Shown one piece after another: positions 6,821 to 13,324 of a stretch of DNA of 15,214 nt (positions are counted from its first letter, which is position 1; each line of letters starts with the position of its first letter). Below the pieces are notes generated by a model. The model searched no databases and was not told the DNA's origin. It saw only the letters and a list, made by a program, of their open reading frames with translations. The stretch is from Candidatus Kaiserbacteria bacterium RIFCSPLOWO2_01_FULL_54_20. Its GTDB lineage: Bacteria; Patescibacteriota; Minisyncoccia; Phycocordibacterales; UBA2100. Location of the stretch: positions 1-15,214 of the forward strand of contig MFMA01000003.1 in NCBI GenBank assembly GCA_001783355.1, read 5' to 3'. Made by a program: the position numbers and the translations under genes.

Positions 6821-9301
6821 ATGCTCAAGAACTATCAACAACGTGTGGTGCGCGATATCGAGACATTTTTCAACGATCTCGATGCCGCGCGTCAAAAGTT
6901 TGCAGCAAGTCTAGATCTACAAGCGGTGCTCGGTAGTCCAATCAACGTCGCGTTCAGCGGCAAGTACGATCATTTCCAAGATCGTCCGAAAACGGGTGCA
7001 GACGGACTCTATCCGCGCGTATGTATCAAAATGCCGACTGGCGGCGGAAAGACGCTCGTCGCTGTTGAAGCGATATGCTCATATCAAAACCTTCTCGCAA
7101 AAGAACGCACCGGCCTCGTTGTGTGGATCACACACCGCGATCAGATCTATCGGCAAACAATAGAGAAGCTCCAAAACAAAAGCCACCCGTACCGACAACT
7201 CCTCGATCAAGCGAGCGGCAACCGCACGATTATCATCGAAAAGGGCCAATCCCTCCGACAGCAAGACGTGCAAGAAAACCTCGTCGTGCTGATGCTCATG
7301 ATCCAGTCCGCTTCGAGAGACTCAAACAAAATGTTTGAGGACAGCGGCGGCTACATGGACTTCTTCCCTCCGGAGAACCGATACGACCTCCATGCCGAGC
7401 TTTTGCGGCTTGTGCCGAATCTCGACCGCACCGAGGACTCTCTTTTCGATCGTGCGCAGGTAAAAACGTCTCTGGGCAACGTTATCCGCACACTCAACCC
7501 TTTTATCGTTGTGGACGAGTTTCACACGATGTGGACTGATATCGCGCGAAATACGCTCGATGGTCTCAACGCCACGGCAATCATGGGTCTCTCTGCTACC
7601 CCTAAACGGGGCATGAACATCCTTTCGACCGTTACCGGCAAGGATCTCAAGGTCGAGGACATGATCAAGCTCGACATGCACCTCATCCCGCCGATCCACT
7701 CCGGCGACTGGCGCACCATGCTCGGGGCGATCAAAACGAAGCGCGACGAGCTCGAAAAGAAAGCAAAGAAACTCGAGCAAAACAAGGGGGTGTATATTCG
7801 CCCGATCGCACTCATCCAAGTCGAGCGCACCGGCAGAGATCAGCGGGGACAAGGACTCGTTCATAGCGAGGACGTTCGTGAGCTCTTGATCGATGCAGGC
7901 GTGCCGAAACACGAGATCGCAGTCAAGTCGAGTTCAATCGACGAGATCAAACAGCAGAAACTTCTTTCTCGCGAAAGCGAAGTCCGCTACATCATCACAA
8001 AAGAAGCACTCAAGGAGGGATGGGATTGTTCATTCGCATACATCCTCGGCGTGATCCCGAACGCGCGCACGAACTCGTCGATGACGCAGCTCGTCGGCCG
8101 CGTACTCCGCCAGCCATACGCAAAGAAAACCGGTGTGCCCGAGCTCGATGAAAGTTATGTTTTCTTCGCGACCGGCCACACTCAAGAAGTCGTTGAGAAC
8201 GTGCGAAAAGGATTTGAGGAGGAGGGACTCGGAGATGTTACGGCCGGTGTAGAGATCCGCGATCATCAAGGCAATATCCTCAATCCGGTAAAGGCCGTAT
8301 CGATCAAGAAAGACATACGCAAGAAGTATCCCGAGTCTTTATTCCTCCCTGTGTGGCTCATCAAAGAAAGCTCTCGAAAGTACCGCAAGTTTTCATACGA
8401 TATCGACATCAAACCGAAGATCTCATGGGACGTAAGCAAGCTGCTCAACAAGTGGCTTGAGGATTTCATGCCGACGATTGGAGAGCGCCGAGAAACCCCT
8501 CTCGAGATCGTGATCGACCTCGAGGGTAAGGGTGTAGCGCGGCAAACGGAGACGCTCGCCTCGCTCAAGTTTGATGCGCTCTATCTCACACGACGCATTT
8601 CAGAAACGATCGAAAATGCGTTTATCTCGCATGCGATCGGCAACGCCGCAGCAACAACGCTCGCCAAGAAGTTCACGCCCGAGCTTCTCGATCAAAACGC
8701 AGGATATATTGCTCGCGAGCTCGAGAGATGTCTAGTCGAGCACAAGAAAAATCAAGAGCAAAATATCTTCGAGGAGCTCGTCAAAAACAACACGCTCACG
8801 CTCGTTGTTTCAGACGATGAGGAGGTTGGATTCGAGATGCCTCAAAAGGATATTGTCGCAAATAACGTACAGGCCGCCTTCGCATTCAGTCTCTACGAAG
8901 ACGTTGAGATTGCCTCAATGAACTCGCTCGAGCACGCAGTCGCAAGAATCATCGAGCAAAGCCCTAACGTGATCTGGTGGGCCCGCAACAAGACGCAGAA
9001 GGGTTGGTATGCGATTCAAGGGTGGCAGAAAAACAAGATCCGGCCGGACTTTGTGATCGCTCGCAAGAACGAGAAAGACGAGCTCGAGTTTGTGTACGTC
9101 GTTGAGAGCAAGGGCGAACAGCTTGTCGGCAACGAGGATACTCAATACAAAGACGCGTTGCTCAACCGAATGACAGCGATGAAGGGCAATATCGAGCAAG
9201 TGAAAGTTCGTGCGACAACAGTCAAGTTCAACGATCGTTTTGAGTTCGAGCTCGTGCCTCAAGGTGAGGAGGAGCGGCGTATACGAACGAAGATCGGCTA
9301 G
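6821..9301 (+). CDS. res: Type III restriction endonuclease subunit (Res), SF2 helicase plus PD-(D/E)XK nuclease
   Basis: The protein is 826 aa. Superfamily 2 motifs are in order: Walker A 'MPTGGGKT' (about 71-78), 'VVDEFH' (motif II, DEFH, about 229-234), 'GLSATPKRG' (motif III, about 256-264), 'KEGWDCSFAYILG' (about 395) and 'QLVGRVLRQP' (motif VI, about 423-432). The C-terminal nuclease domain carries 'RPDFVIARKNEKDELEFVYV' followed by 'VESKG' (about 740-762), i.e. the PD...E-X-K active site. Together with Mod it forms the complex that translocates or slides along DNA and cleaves near unmodified head-to-head sites. It is shorter than EcoP1/EcoP15 Res (about 970 aa) but has both domains complete. 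The ATG is 3 nt after the Mod stop. The stop TAG (9299-9301) overlaps the stop of the convergent gene within one CTAG palindrome. It is the last gene of the operon. Confidence 0.95.
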   Translation: MLKNYQQRVVRDIETFFNDLDAARQKFAASLDLQAVLGSPINVAFSGKYDHFQDRPKTGADGLYPRVCIKMPTGGGKTLVAVEAICSYQNLLAKERTGLVVWITHRDQIYRQTIEKLQNKSHPYRQLLDQASGNRTIIIEKGQSLRQQDVQENLVVLMLMIQSASRDSNKMFEDSGGYMDFFPPENRYDLHAELLRLVPNLDRTEDSLFDRAQVKTSLGNVIRTLNPFIVVDEFHTMWTDIARNTLDGLNATAIMGLSATPKRGMNILSTVTGKDLKVEDMIKLDMHLIPPIHSGDWRTMLGAIKTKRDELEKKAKKLEQNKGVYIRPIALIQVERTGRDQRGQGLVHSEDVRELLIDAGVPKHEIAVKSSSIDEIKQQKLLSRESEVRYIITKEALKEGWDCSFAYILGVIPNARTNSSMTQLVGRVLRQPYAKKTGVPELDESYVFFATGHTQEVVENVRKGFEEEGLGDVTAGVEIRDHQGNILNPVKAVSIKKDIRKKYPESLFLPVWLIKESSRKYRKFSYDIDIKPKISWDVSKLLNKWLEDFMPTIGERRETPLEIVIDLEGKGVARQTETLASLKFDALYLTRRISETIENAFISHAIGNAAATTLAKKFTPELLDQNAGYIARELERCLVEHKKNQEQNIFEELVKNNTLTLVVSDDEEVGFEMPQKDIVANNVQAAFAFSLYEDVEIASMNSLEHAVARIIEQSPNVIWWARNKTQKGWYAIQGWQKNKIRPDFVIARKNEKDELEFVYVVESKGEQLVGNEDTQYKDALLNRMTAMKGNIEQVKVRATTVKFNDRFEFELVPQGEEERRIRTKIG

Positions 9302-9732
9302 TGCATTGATTCTCCTAACGTGTCGATAAACATCTTGTCGGTGTTGCTCAATGTTTCAATAAGTCGAGTAAGTTCCTTACTGTCTCGATAGATAGCGAAA
9401 TCATCCGAGGCGCGACGGATTTCCTCATGAAGAGTAGTAGCACTTGAAAACTCCGGAGAGGATACGTTCAGGGATTGGGCCCATATACGCAACCCCGTAA
9501 GATTGTCGTCCTTCACCATGAAGTCGGCCATTGCCCGAACCGACGATTGCATACGATTCGGATTTATGTTTTCGAATTGTTTTATTGGTTCGGAGAGCGG
9601 AGAGACATTAGAATCATAAGTTGCGATTCCAACAATCAACAAAACTAGCAAAATGGAAACGACTGGAATCAAAACGATTCGTGCAACGCGATCGCCAAAT
9701 GTGGGAGGTGTCTTGTTGTTGAGTATCGCCAT
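9298..9732 (-). CDS. Small single-pass membrane protein of unknown function
   Basis: The protein is 144 aa and I do not recognise it. A basic N-terminus (residues 1-18, 'NNKTPPTFGDRVAR') precedes one strong transmembrane segment (about 19-38, 'IVLIPVVSILLVLLIVGIA'). The remaining about 105 residues are hydrophilic and look mostly helical ('LHEEIRRASDDF', 'SKELTRLIETLSNTDKMF'), a topology like small signalling or cell-envelope proteins with an outward helical domain. It ends in the same CTAG that stops the Res gene. No -10 box or Shine-Dalgarno is evident just before the ATG at 9732. The structured RNA at 9777-9945 lies immediately upstream on the same strand, so this gene could depend on readthrough past that RNA's terminator-like hairpin (attenuation), but this is inference. 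Confidence 0.7.
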   Translation of the reverse strand: MAILNNKTPPTFGDRVARIVLIPVVSILLVLLIVGIATYDSNVSPLSEPIKQFENINPNRMQSSVRAMADFMVKDDNLTGLRIWAQSLNVSSPEFSSATTLHEEIRRASDDFAIYRDSKELTRLIETLSNTDKMFIDTLGESMH

Positions 9733-9776
9733 GTTTCGCCAACCGATTGATGGATCGCGGCGAGCTCAATGGATAC

Positions 9777-9793
9777 AAAAAGCCCGCCACGGG
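9777..9793 (-). terminator. Short intrinsic-terminator-like hairpin ending the structured RNA
   Basis: On the minus strand CCCG (9793-9790), loop TGG, CGGG (9786-9783), then C and a TTTTT tract (9781-9777). The stem is only 4 bp of pure G-C plus possible weaker pairs beyond a mismatch, so termination may be partial. Confidence 0.45.
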
Positions 9794-9945
9794 TCTCCGG
9801 CCGAAGCCAGACGTACAGGTTTCCCTATACGGCGATCAAGCAATCCCATGACGGGTTTTCTATGCTTGATCGACTTTCCTGACCGTGCCGTTCGTTGGTC
9901 GAACGGGTTAGGTCATCGCCCTCGGGGGCCGATATTGGATGTGTA
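9777..9945 (-). ncRNA. Candidate structured RNA of about 170 nt, family not recognised
   Basis: Read on the minus strand, the stretch folds into consecutive hairpins with little unpaired sequence. H1 is GCCC/GGGC (9929-9918). H2 is TGACC/GGTCA (9915-9911 with 9884-9880) enclosing a perfect CCGTTCG/CGAACGG stem (9906-9900 with 9894-9888). H3 is a perfect 10-bp stem CGATCAAGCA/TGCTTGATCG (9872-9863 with 9842-9833) with an inner CCC/GGG. H4 is an 8-bp stem CGTATAGG-GAAA-CCTGTACG (9831-9812) closed by a GNRA tetraloop. H5 is TCTGGC-TTCG-GCCGGA (9811-9796) closed by a UUCG tetraloop. A terminal CCCG-TGG-CGGG hairpin is followed by TTTTT (9793-9777). The GAAA and UUCG loops exist only in the minus-strand sense, which fixes the strand. 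A -10 box TATCAT (9957-9952) puts the start near 9945. It is either an independent small RNA or the leader/attenuator of the gene at 9732. Confidence 0.62.
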
Positions 9946-9951
9946 AGGAAC

Positions 9952-9980
9952 ATGATAGCGCATTCCGGAGGCCATTGGAA
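9952..9980 (-). promoter_or_regulatory. Putative promoter of the structured RNA
   Basis: The minus strand carries -10 TATCAT (9957-9952), the same hexamer as at 4514-4519, with a weak -35 TTCCAA (9980-9975) at 17-nt spacing. It is back to back with the plus-strand promoter of the gene at 10016. Confidence 0.45.
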
Positions 9981-10009
9981 GTTTCAAATGCGTCCGAAAC
10001 GCGCATAAT
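9981..10009 (+). promoter_or_regulatory. Putative promoter of the gene at 10016 (leaderless type)
   Basis: -10 CATAAT (10004-10009) ends six bases before the ATG at 10016. The -35 is poor: GTTTCA at 17-nt spacing (9981-9986), or TTTCAA at 16 nt. The -10 position relative to the start codon matches the other leaderless-type promoters in this window. Confidence 0.45.
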
Positions 10010-10015
10010 GTAGGC

Positions 10016-10510
10016 ATGAAAGCACGGGGGAAAAAGAGGAGCAATAAAACAAACGCCGTCCCGCTAGAAGAGCATATGTATCGCTTTCAGGCGAGACATC
10101 AACTATTCGCTAAAAAGGCATATGACCATGTGGCCAAAGAGCTGGGTATTCGCCCACCTAAACCGAAAAGGAAGTTGATCGAGCAAAGAAATAACGGAAC
10201 TTTCTTGTACAACGGTGAAGTCGTGCGCTTCAAGAACCCAAATACGTATCCAGTAAAAGTATTCGCGGCCATCTTCAGTCAACAAGATACGGAACTCGGG
10301 TATGCGCCATATAGAAAAATCAATCAGTGGATAGAAGCAAGCGGTGTCAAAGCACTGGAGGATGAAGAAAAAATCATAAAAAGGATTCGAAATGCAATAG
10401 ATAACATTCCCCGCTCTTCCAACCTAACCAAAACAACGCCAACCGGAGAGAAGTTGTTTGATATTGTCGACGGGAAAGGAGTCATCTTGAGAAATCCCGA
10501 GCTCGACTAG
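10016..10510 (+). CDS. Hypothetical protein with a C-terminal winged-helix-like domain
   Basis: The protein is 164 aa. The first about 45 residues are very basic (MKARGKKRSNKTN, RPPKPKRK). The C-terminal half, from 'FAAIFSQQDTELGYAPYRKI' through 'EDEEKIIKRIRNAIDNI' to 'GEKLFDIVDGKGVILRNP', has the helix-helix-helix-beta hairpin pattern of winged-helix DNA-binding domains such as the OmpR/response-regulator effector domain: 'KIIKRIRNAIDNI' would be the recognition helix and 'LFDIVDGKGVILRNP' the wing. No receiver domain is present. It is likely a DNA-binding protein, possibly belonging to the recombinase-bearing block downstream. The -10 box six bases upstream supports this start. A terminator follows at 10562-10582, so it is transcribed alone. 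The domain call is by eye. Confidence 0.75.
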   Translation: MKARGKKRSNKTNAVPLEEHMYRFQARHQLFAKKAYDHVAKELGIRPPKPKRKLIEQRNNGTFLYNGEVVRFKNPNTYPVKVFAAIFSQQDTELGYAPYRKINQWIEASGVKALEDEEKIIKRIRNAIDNIPRSSNLTKTTPTGEKLFDIVDGKGVILRNPELD

Positions 10511-10561
10511 ACAGTCGCTAGACATCGCTAGGGGATAACTTATCTGCCCATGTTTTTTGTG

Positions 10562-10582
10562 CCGCATTTGCGGTTCTTTTTT
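10562..10582 (+). terminator. Intrinsic terminator after the winged-helix-like gene
   Basis: CCGC (10562-10565), loop ATTT, GCGG (10570-10573), then TTC and a run of six T (10577-10582), located 52 nt after the stop at 10510. Confidence 0.6.
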
Positions 10583-10633
10583 GTCGATGATTTTTTCAAT
10601 AAGCAGTTCCAAGCATCGGCATAGACCTTCACA

Positions 10634-10690
10634 ATGAAAAACGAATCAGTAGTTCATGGGGGACGAAACCTGCTCGTTTCACCCCCGTGA
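10634..10690 (+). CDS. Possible 18-residue leader peptide overlapping the next ORF by GTGA
   Basis: ATG at 10634 opens an 18-codon frame (MKNESVVHGGRNLLVSPP) whose TGA (10688-10690) overlaps a GTG (10687-10689) that is in frame with the small protein downstream. This is the classic 4-nt start/stop overlap used for translational coupling. The frame covers the inverted repeat at 10658-10686. No Shine-Dalgarno or clear promoter is seen, so this is only a suggestion. Confidence 0.25.
   Translation: MKNESVVHGGRNLLVSPP
10658..10686 (+). repeat. Imperfect inverted repeat in front of the small accessory gene
   Basis: GGGGGACGAAAC (10658-10669) pairs with GTTTCACCCCC (10676-10686) apart from one bulged base, with a 6-nt loop. 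It ends at the base before the GTG at 10687. It may be an operator for a DNA-binding protein of the element or an RNA hairpin controlling translation. Confidence 0.5.
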
Positions 10691-10707
10691 GCGAGCAGAT
10701 TTCGTTT

Positions 10708-10911
10708 ATGCTTTCGCCCGCTACAATAACCAAGTTCAAAGAGATCTATCAACGTGAGTTCGGCGTTGATCTCTCGCAAGAAGAAGCTTCTGAACAAGCG
10801 CAGCGGCTCCTTAACCTTGCCCGAGTAGTGATGCAGCCGATGCCAAAGCGGCATGAGGCACGCTACAAGGAGTTATTGGTGGATCAAAAGAAAACCGCAT
10901 CTTCGAGCTAA
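10708..10911 (+). CDS. Small hypothetical protein of a recombinase-associated CPR type
   Basis: The protein is 67 aa from the ATG at 10708; an in-frame GTG at 10687 would give 74 aa. The pattern 'SPATITKFKEIYQREFGVDL' followed by 'SQEEASEQAQRLLNLARVV' is an all-helical short protein of a kind I recall next to serine recombinases in Patescibacteria genomes ('KFKKIYKKRFG..LS.EEA.E.A..LL.L'). I prefer the ATG because the recalled relatives start close to this point, but the GTG overlaps the stop of a short upstream frame and cannot be excluded. The function is unknown; proximity suggests a role in the integrative element. A strong bidirectional terminator begins at its stop codon. Confidence 0.72.
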   Translation: MLSPATITKFKEIYQREFGVDLSQEEASEQAQRLLNLARVVMQPMPKRHEARYKELLVDQKKTASSS

Positions 10912-10955
10912 AGGCCCCCTCGTGCGCGCTCGTGAAGCGCATAGGAGGGGGCTTT
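10910..10955 (+). terminator. Strong bidirectional intrinsic terminator
   Basis: AAAGGCCCCCT (10910-10920) pairs with AGGGGGCTTT (10946-10955), leaving one bulged G and enclosing an inner GCGC/GCGC hairpin. The flanking A and T tracts make it usable on both strands. It overlaps the stop codon of the preceding gene (10909-10911). Confidence 0.75.
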
Positions 10956-11214
10956 GAGCCCCAAACAATCTGAAGAGACGAGGTTTATCAGCGAGTCCTC
11001 GGGAAAAACAAACTGGCTGCTGCTTCTTTGGTGAGCGGATACCATTCCCCGCTCTGACTGACGACTTGTCAACGGGGGACTTCACCCGCTCATCAAAAAG
11101 AACTGGATCCGCATTTTGTCGACAAGGGCGGCGAAAATGCGTCGATCTCTCTGAAGAAAATAGGGAGGGAATGAAGGGAATAAAAGTCGGTTTTACTCGC
11201 TAACTGTAAACAAA
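10956..11214 (+). other. Non-coding gap with several short hairpins
   Basis: Together with the terminator this is a gap of just over 300 bases without a credible gene. It contains CGAGG/CCTCG (10979-10983 with 10997-11001), a perfect GAGCGG/CCGCTC stem (11033-11038 with 11049-11054), CGGG/CCCG around 11074-11089, and the inverted repeat at 11110-11141. The minus-strand 70-aa frame across 10873-11085 shows no protein-like pattern. It could hold recombination sites, an untranslated leader of the gene at 11215, or a small RNA. I cannot decide between these. Confidence 0.5.
11110..11141 (+). repeat. Inverted repeat containing a 10-bp palindrome
   Basis: CGCATTTT (11110-11117) and AAAATGCG (11134-11141) form a perfect 8-bp inverted repeat. 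Overlapping its left arm is the perfect palindrome TTGTCGACAA (11116-11125). It is a candidate protein-binding or recombination site in the serine-recombinase block. Confidence 0.5.
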
Positions 11215-11463
11215 ATGAGAAAGAGACGCATAACCAAGCTCATTCGCGTAAGTGAGCAGTGGCATCTATGGCTCAAGGCAACTTCGATTCGGTATCACAA
11301 ACCGATCTCGGAAGTGGTCGACGATGCGTGTAAACACCTCTCAAGTGAGTATGAGAGACAAAATGCCGGAATCATAGCCCAACTAAAGGTTCTTTTCCCA
11401 AATCGGCAGTGGCCGGAAAACCCTCCAATACGCCCTAAACCCTCTCCCTTTCAGGAAATGTAA
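11215..11463 (+). CDS. Small ribbon-helix-helix-like DNA-binding protein
   Basis: The protein is 82 aa. The N-terminus 'KRRITKLIRVSEQWHLWLKA' gives a short beta strand followed by a helix, then 'ISEVVDDACKHL' gives the second helix: the ribbon-helix-helix (MetJ/Arc/CopG) arrangement over residues 5-44. The C-terminal 'FPNRQWPENPPIRPKPSPFQ' is proline-rich and probably unstructured. It stands 57 nt upstream of the serine recombinase on the same strand, so it may repress that gene or act as a recombination directionality factor (inference). No good -10 box at the leaderless distance and no Shine-Dalgarno is seen before the ATG. Confidence 0.7.
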   Translation: MRKRRITKLIRVSEQWHLWLKATSIRYHKPISEVVDDACKHLSSEYERQNAGIIAQLKVLFPNRQWPENPPIRPKPSPFQEM

Positions 11464-11520
11464 ACACTTTTCTCGGTTGCTATTTAGTCGCTAATGCGGA
11501 CAATGACCATGAAATGAACT

Positions 11521-13287
11521 ATGAATCCGGCCCTAGAAAGAAAACTTAAATACTTCCTGTACTGTCGCAAATCGACAGAGGATGAGGATCGCCAAGTCTT
11601 GAGCTTGTCCTCACAGATCGACGAGATGAAGAAAATGGCTCATCGTCTTAATCTGAAAATTGTCGGCGAGCCGCTCTACGAATCTAAATCAGCAAAGGCC
11701 CCTGGCAGAGAAGTTTTCAATGAACTCCTTACTCGAATTGAGAAAGGAGAAGCGCAAGGCATTGTTTGTTGGAAAATGGATCGTCTTGCCCGCAATCCAG
11801 TCGATGCAGGCCGTATAAGTTGGCTGCTACAAAGAGGCATCATAAAACACATCAAGACAGCCGATCGAGATTTTTACCCTGAAGATAATGTTATCTTCGC
11901 CTCCATTGAGTTCGGGCAAGCGAATCAGTTTATACGAGAGTTGAGTACAAACGTAAAACGCGGACTACGCGCCAAGACGATGCAAGGTTGGCGCAACGGC
12001 GTAGCTCCGATCGGATATCTGAACAATCTCCAAAGTATAAAAGGAGAAAAGAATATCGTACCGGATCCGGAGCGCTTCGATCTAGTAAAAAGGATATTCG
12101 AATCCTACATCGCGGGACATTACTCGGTGCGTCAACTCCACAAACAGGCGAAGAAGTGGGGTCTCACGACGCGGCAAACAAAGCGACAAGGAGGCAAGCC
12201 GGTTTCTCTCGCCCACATTTACCGTCTACTCACTGAACCTTTCTATACCGGCCATTTTCATGCCCGCAATCACGATACGGGGGAAAAGGAGCTGGTGAAA
12301 GGAGCTCACGAGCCGATGATCACAATGGATCAGTTTGAGCTCATGCAGGGGAAGCTCGGTCGCAAAGGAAAGCCGCAATCTCGCGAGGGGCACTTCTTTC
12401 CTTTCACCGGCCGAACGGAGTGCGGAGAGTGCGGGTCTATGATTACGGCGGAAGAAAAGTATCAAATCATTTGCGACTCATGCAAACACAAGTTTGCATC
12501 GCCGAAAAAGGATGCGTGCCCGAAATGTAAACGGAAGATCGCGGATATGGAGAATCCTACTACTCTGCATTACATTTATTACCACTGCACGAAACGAAAG
12601 AATCCGGAGTGCAGTCAAAAGTCCGTCCGCGTAGAAGATCTCGAATACCTCCTCGATTCAGCTCTCACGAGATTCGAGCTCTCAAGTGCCTTCTCACAAT
12701 GGGCCCTCGAGGAACTCGCAAAGGACAACGATGACCAGATCAAGGGGCAAAGAGTGGAGATCGACTCTCAAGATAAGCGATACAAGGATGTCGTGCAGCG
12801 GCTGCAAAACCTCACGCGACTCTACACGTCGTCGGAGAACGCCGATCAGTCATTGCTCTCAATCGAGGAATACTCCCCACAGCGTAGGGCGCTCATGGAG
12901 GAAAAGCACTCTCTCGAGAGCGCGAGGCAGAATACCGGACGCAAGATCGACGAGTGGGTGGACTGGGCCGAGAACTCATTTAGTTTTGCTGCCGCCGCGC
13001 GATTGTGGTTTGAAACCGGCACACCGGAACAGAAGCGGGACATATTCGCTTCGCTCTCGCGCTCGAACCTAATCCTCAAAGACAAAGAATTGAGTATTTC
13101 ATTGAGGAATCCGCTTGATCTCTATGCGGCAATAGCGATGAAATATCCGAACACAACAAAAGCGTTCGAACCTAAAAATGACGGCTCTACGAAAGAAGAA
13201 TATCTACCTTTTGCGGTAGACATTCCTAGTTTGCGGAGAGGGAGGGATTCGAACCCTCGATCCAGTTTTACCCGGATGACACGTTAG
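11521..13287 (+). CDS. Large serine recombinase (integrase) whose ORF ends inside tRNA-Ser
   Basis: The protein is 588 aa. The N-terminal resolvase catalytic domain has 'YFLYCRKSTEDEDRQVLSLS' (11-30, nucleophile S18) and the arginine motif 'WKMDRLARNPVDAG' (84-97). The recombinase domain follows (about 155-260, 'GVAPIGYLN', 'LLTEPFYTGHF'), then a zinc ribbon with 'CGECG' (301-305) and the late pair 'HCTKRKNPEC', and a coiled-coil region (about 390-470). Inside the zinc ribbon is an extra four-cysteine insert ('CDSCKHKF', 'CPKCKRK', about 318-338). Such enzymes join attP and attB by double-strand exchange with a 2-bp crossover. The last 54 nt lie within the tRNA-Ser gene on the other strand and encode 'RGRDSNPRSSF', a translation of antisense tRNA sequence. 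This tail would be replaced on excision. A weak promoter TTGCTA-16 nt-GACAAT may lie at 11477-11504. Confidence 0.93.
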   Translation: MNPALERKLKYFLYCRKSTEDEDRQVLSLSSQIDEMKKMAHRLNLKIVGEPLYESKSAKAPGREVFNELLTRIEKGEAQGIVCWKMDRLARNPVDAGRISWLLQRGIIKHIKTADRDFYPEDNVIFASIEFGQANQFIRELSTNVKRGLRAKTMQGWRNGVAPIGYLNNLQSIKGEKNIVPDPERFDLVKRIFESYIAGHYSVRQLHKQAKKWGLTTRQTKRQGGKPVSLAHIYRLLTEPFYTGHFHARNHDTGEKELVKGAHEPMITMDQFELMQGKLGRKGKPQSREGHFFPFTGRTECGECGSMITAEEKYQIICDSCKHKFASPKKDACPKCKRKIADMENPTTLHYIYYHCTKRKNPECSQKSVRVEDLEYLLDSALTRFELSSAFSQWALEELAKDNDDQIKGQRVEIDSQDKRYKDVVQRLQNLTRLYTSSENADQSLLSIEEYSPQRRALMEEKHSLESARQNTGRKIDEWVDWAENSFSFAAAARLWFETGTPEQKRDIFASLSRSNLILKDKELSISLRNPLDLYAAIAMKYPNTTKAFEPKNDGSTKEEYLPFAVDIPSLRRGRDSNPRSSFTRMTR

Positions 13288-13322
13288 CACCGTGTTGCTT
13301 TCGACCACTCAGCCACCTCTCC
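13234..13322 (-). tRNA. tRNA-Ser (anticodon GCU)
   Basis: This is an 89-nt class II tRNA on the minus strand. The acceptor GGAGAGG pairs with CCTCTCC (13241-13235), with discriminator G at 13234. The anticodon stem ACACG/CGTGT encloses the loop GTGCTAA, giving anticodon GCU (codons AGC/AGU). A long variable arm follows, as expected for serine, and the T arm is GAGGG-TTCGAAT-CCCTC. CCA is not encoded (GCAA follows). Its 3' part overlaps the recombinase reading frame on the opposite strand by 54 nt, so it is the probable attachment site. Confidence 0.95.
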
Positions 13323-13324
13323 AA

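Larger units (their letters stand above)
10016..13287 (+). mobile_element. Integrative-element-like block at tRNA-Ser, left boundary uncertain
   Basis: The recombinase, ribbon-helix-helix, small accessory and winged-helix-like genes all face the tRNA 3' end, and the recombinase ORF crosses into the tRNA, as expected for an element integrated there. I found no second copy of the tRNA 3' segment in the window, so the left end is not defined. The element could extend to about 2850 and carry the restriction and MBL genes as cargo, or have decayed. Confidence 0.4.

Noticed and set aside
9822..9890. RNase P-like motif AGGAAAGTC in the structured RNA
   Set aside because: It resembles the conserved 5' P4 segment of bacterial RNase P RNA, but the matching 3' segment (ACAGAA...GGCTTA) and the specificity domain are absent and the RNA is far too short.
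9653..9946. Plus-strand 97-aa open frame
   Set aside because: It overlaps the start of the minus-strand membrane protein and the whole structured RNA, has no protein-like pattern and is Arg/Gly-rich as expected for a shadow frame.
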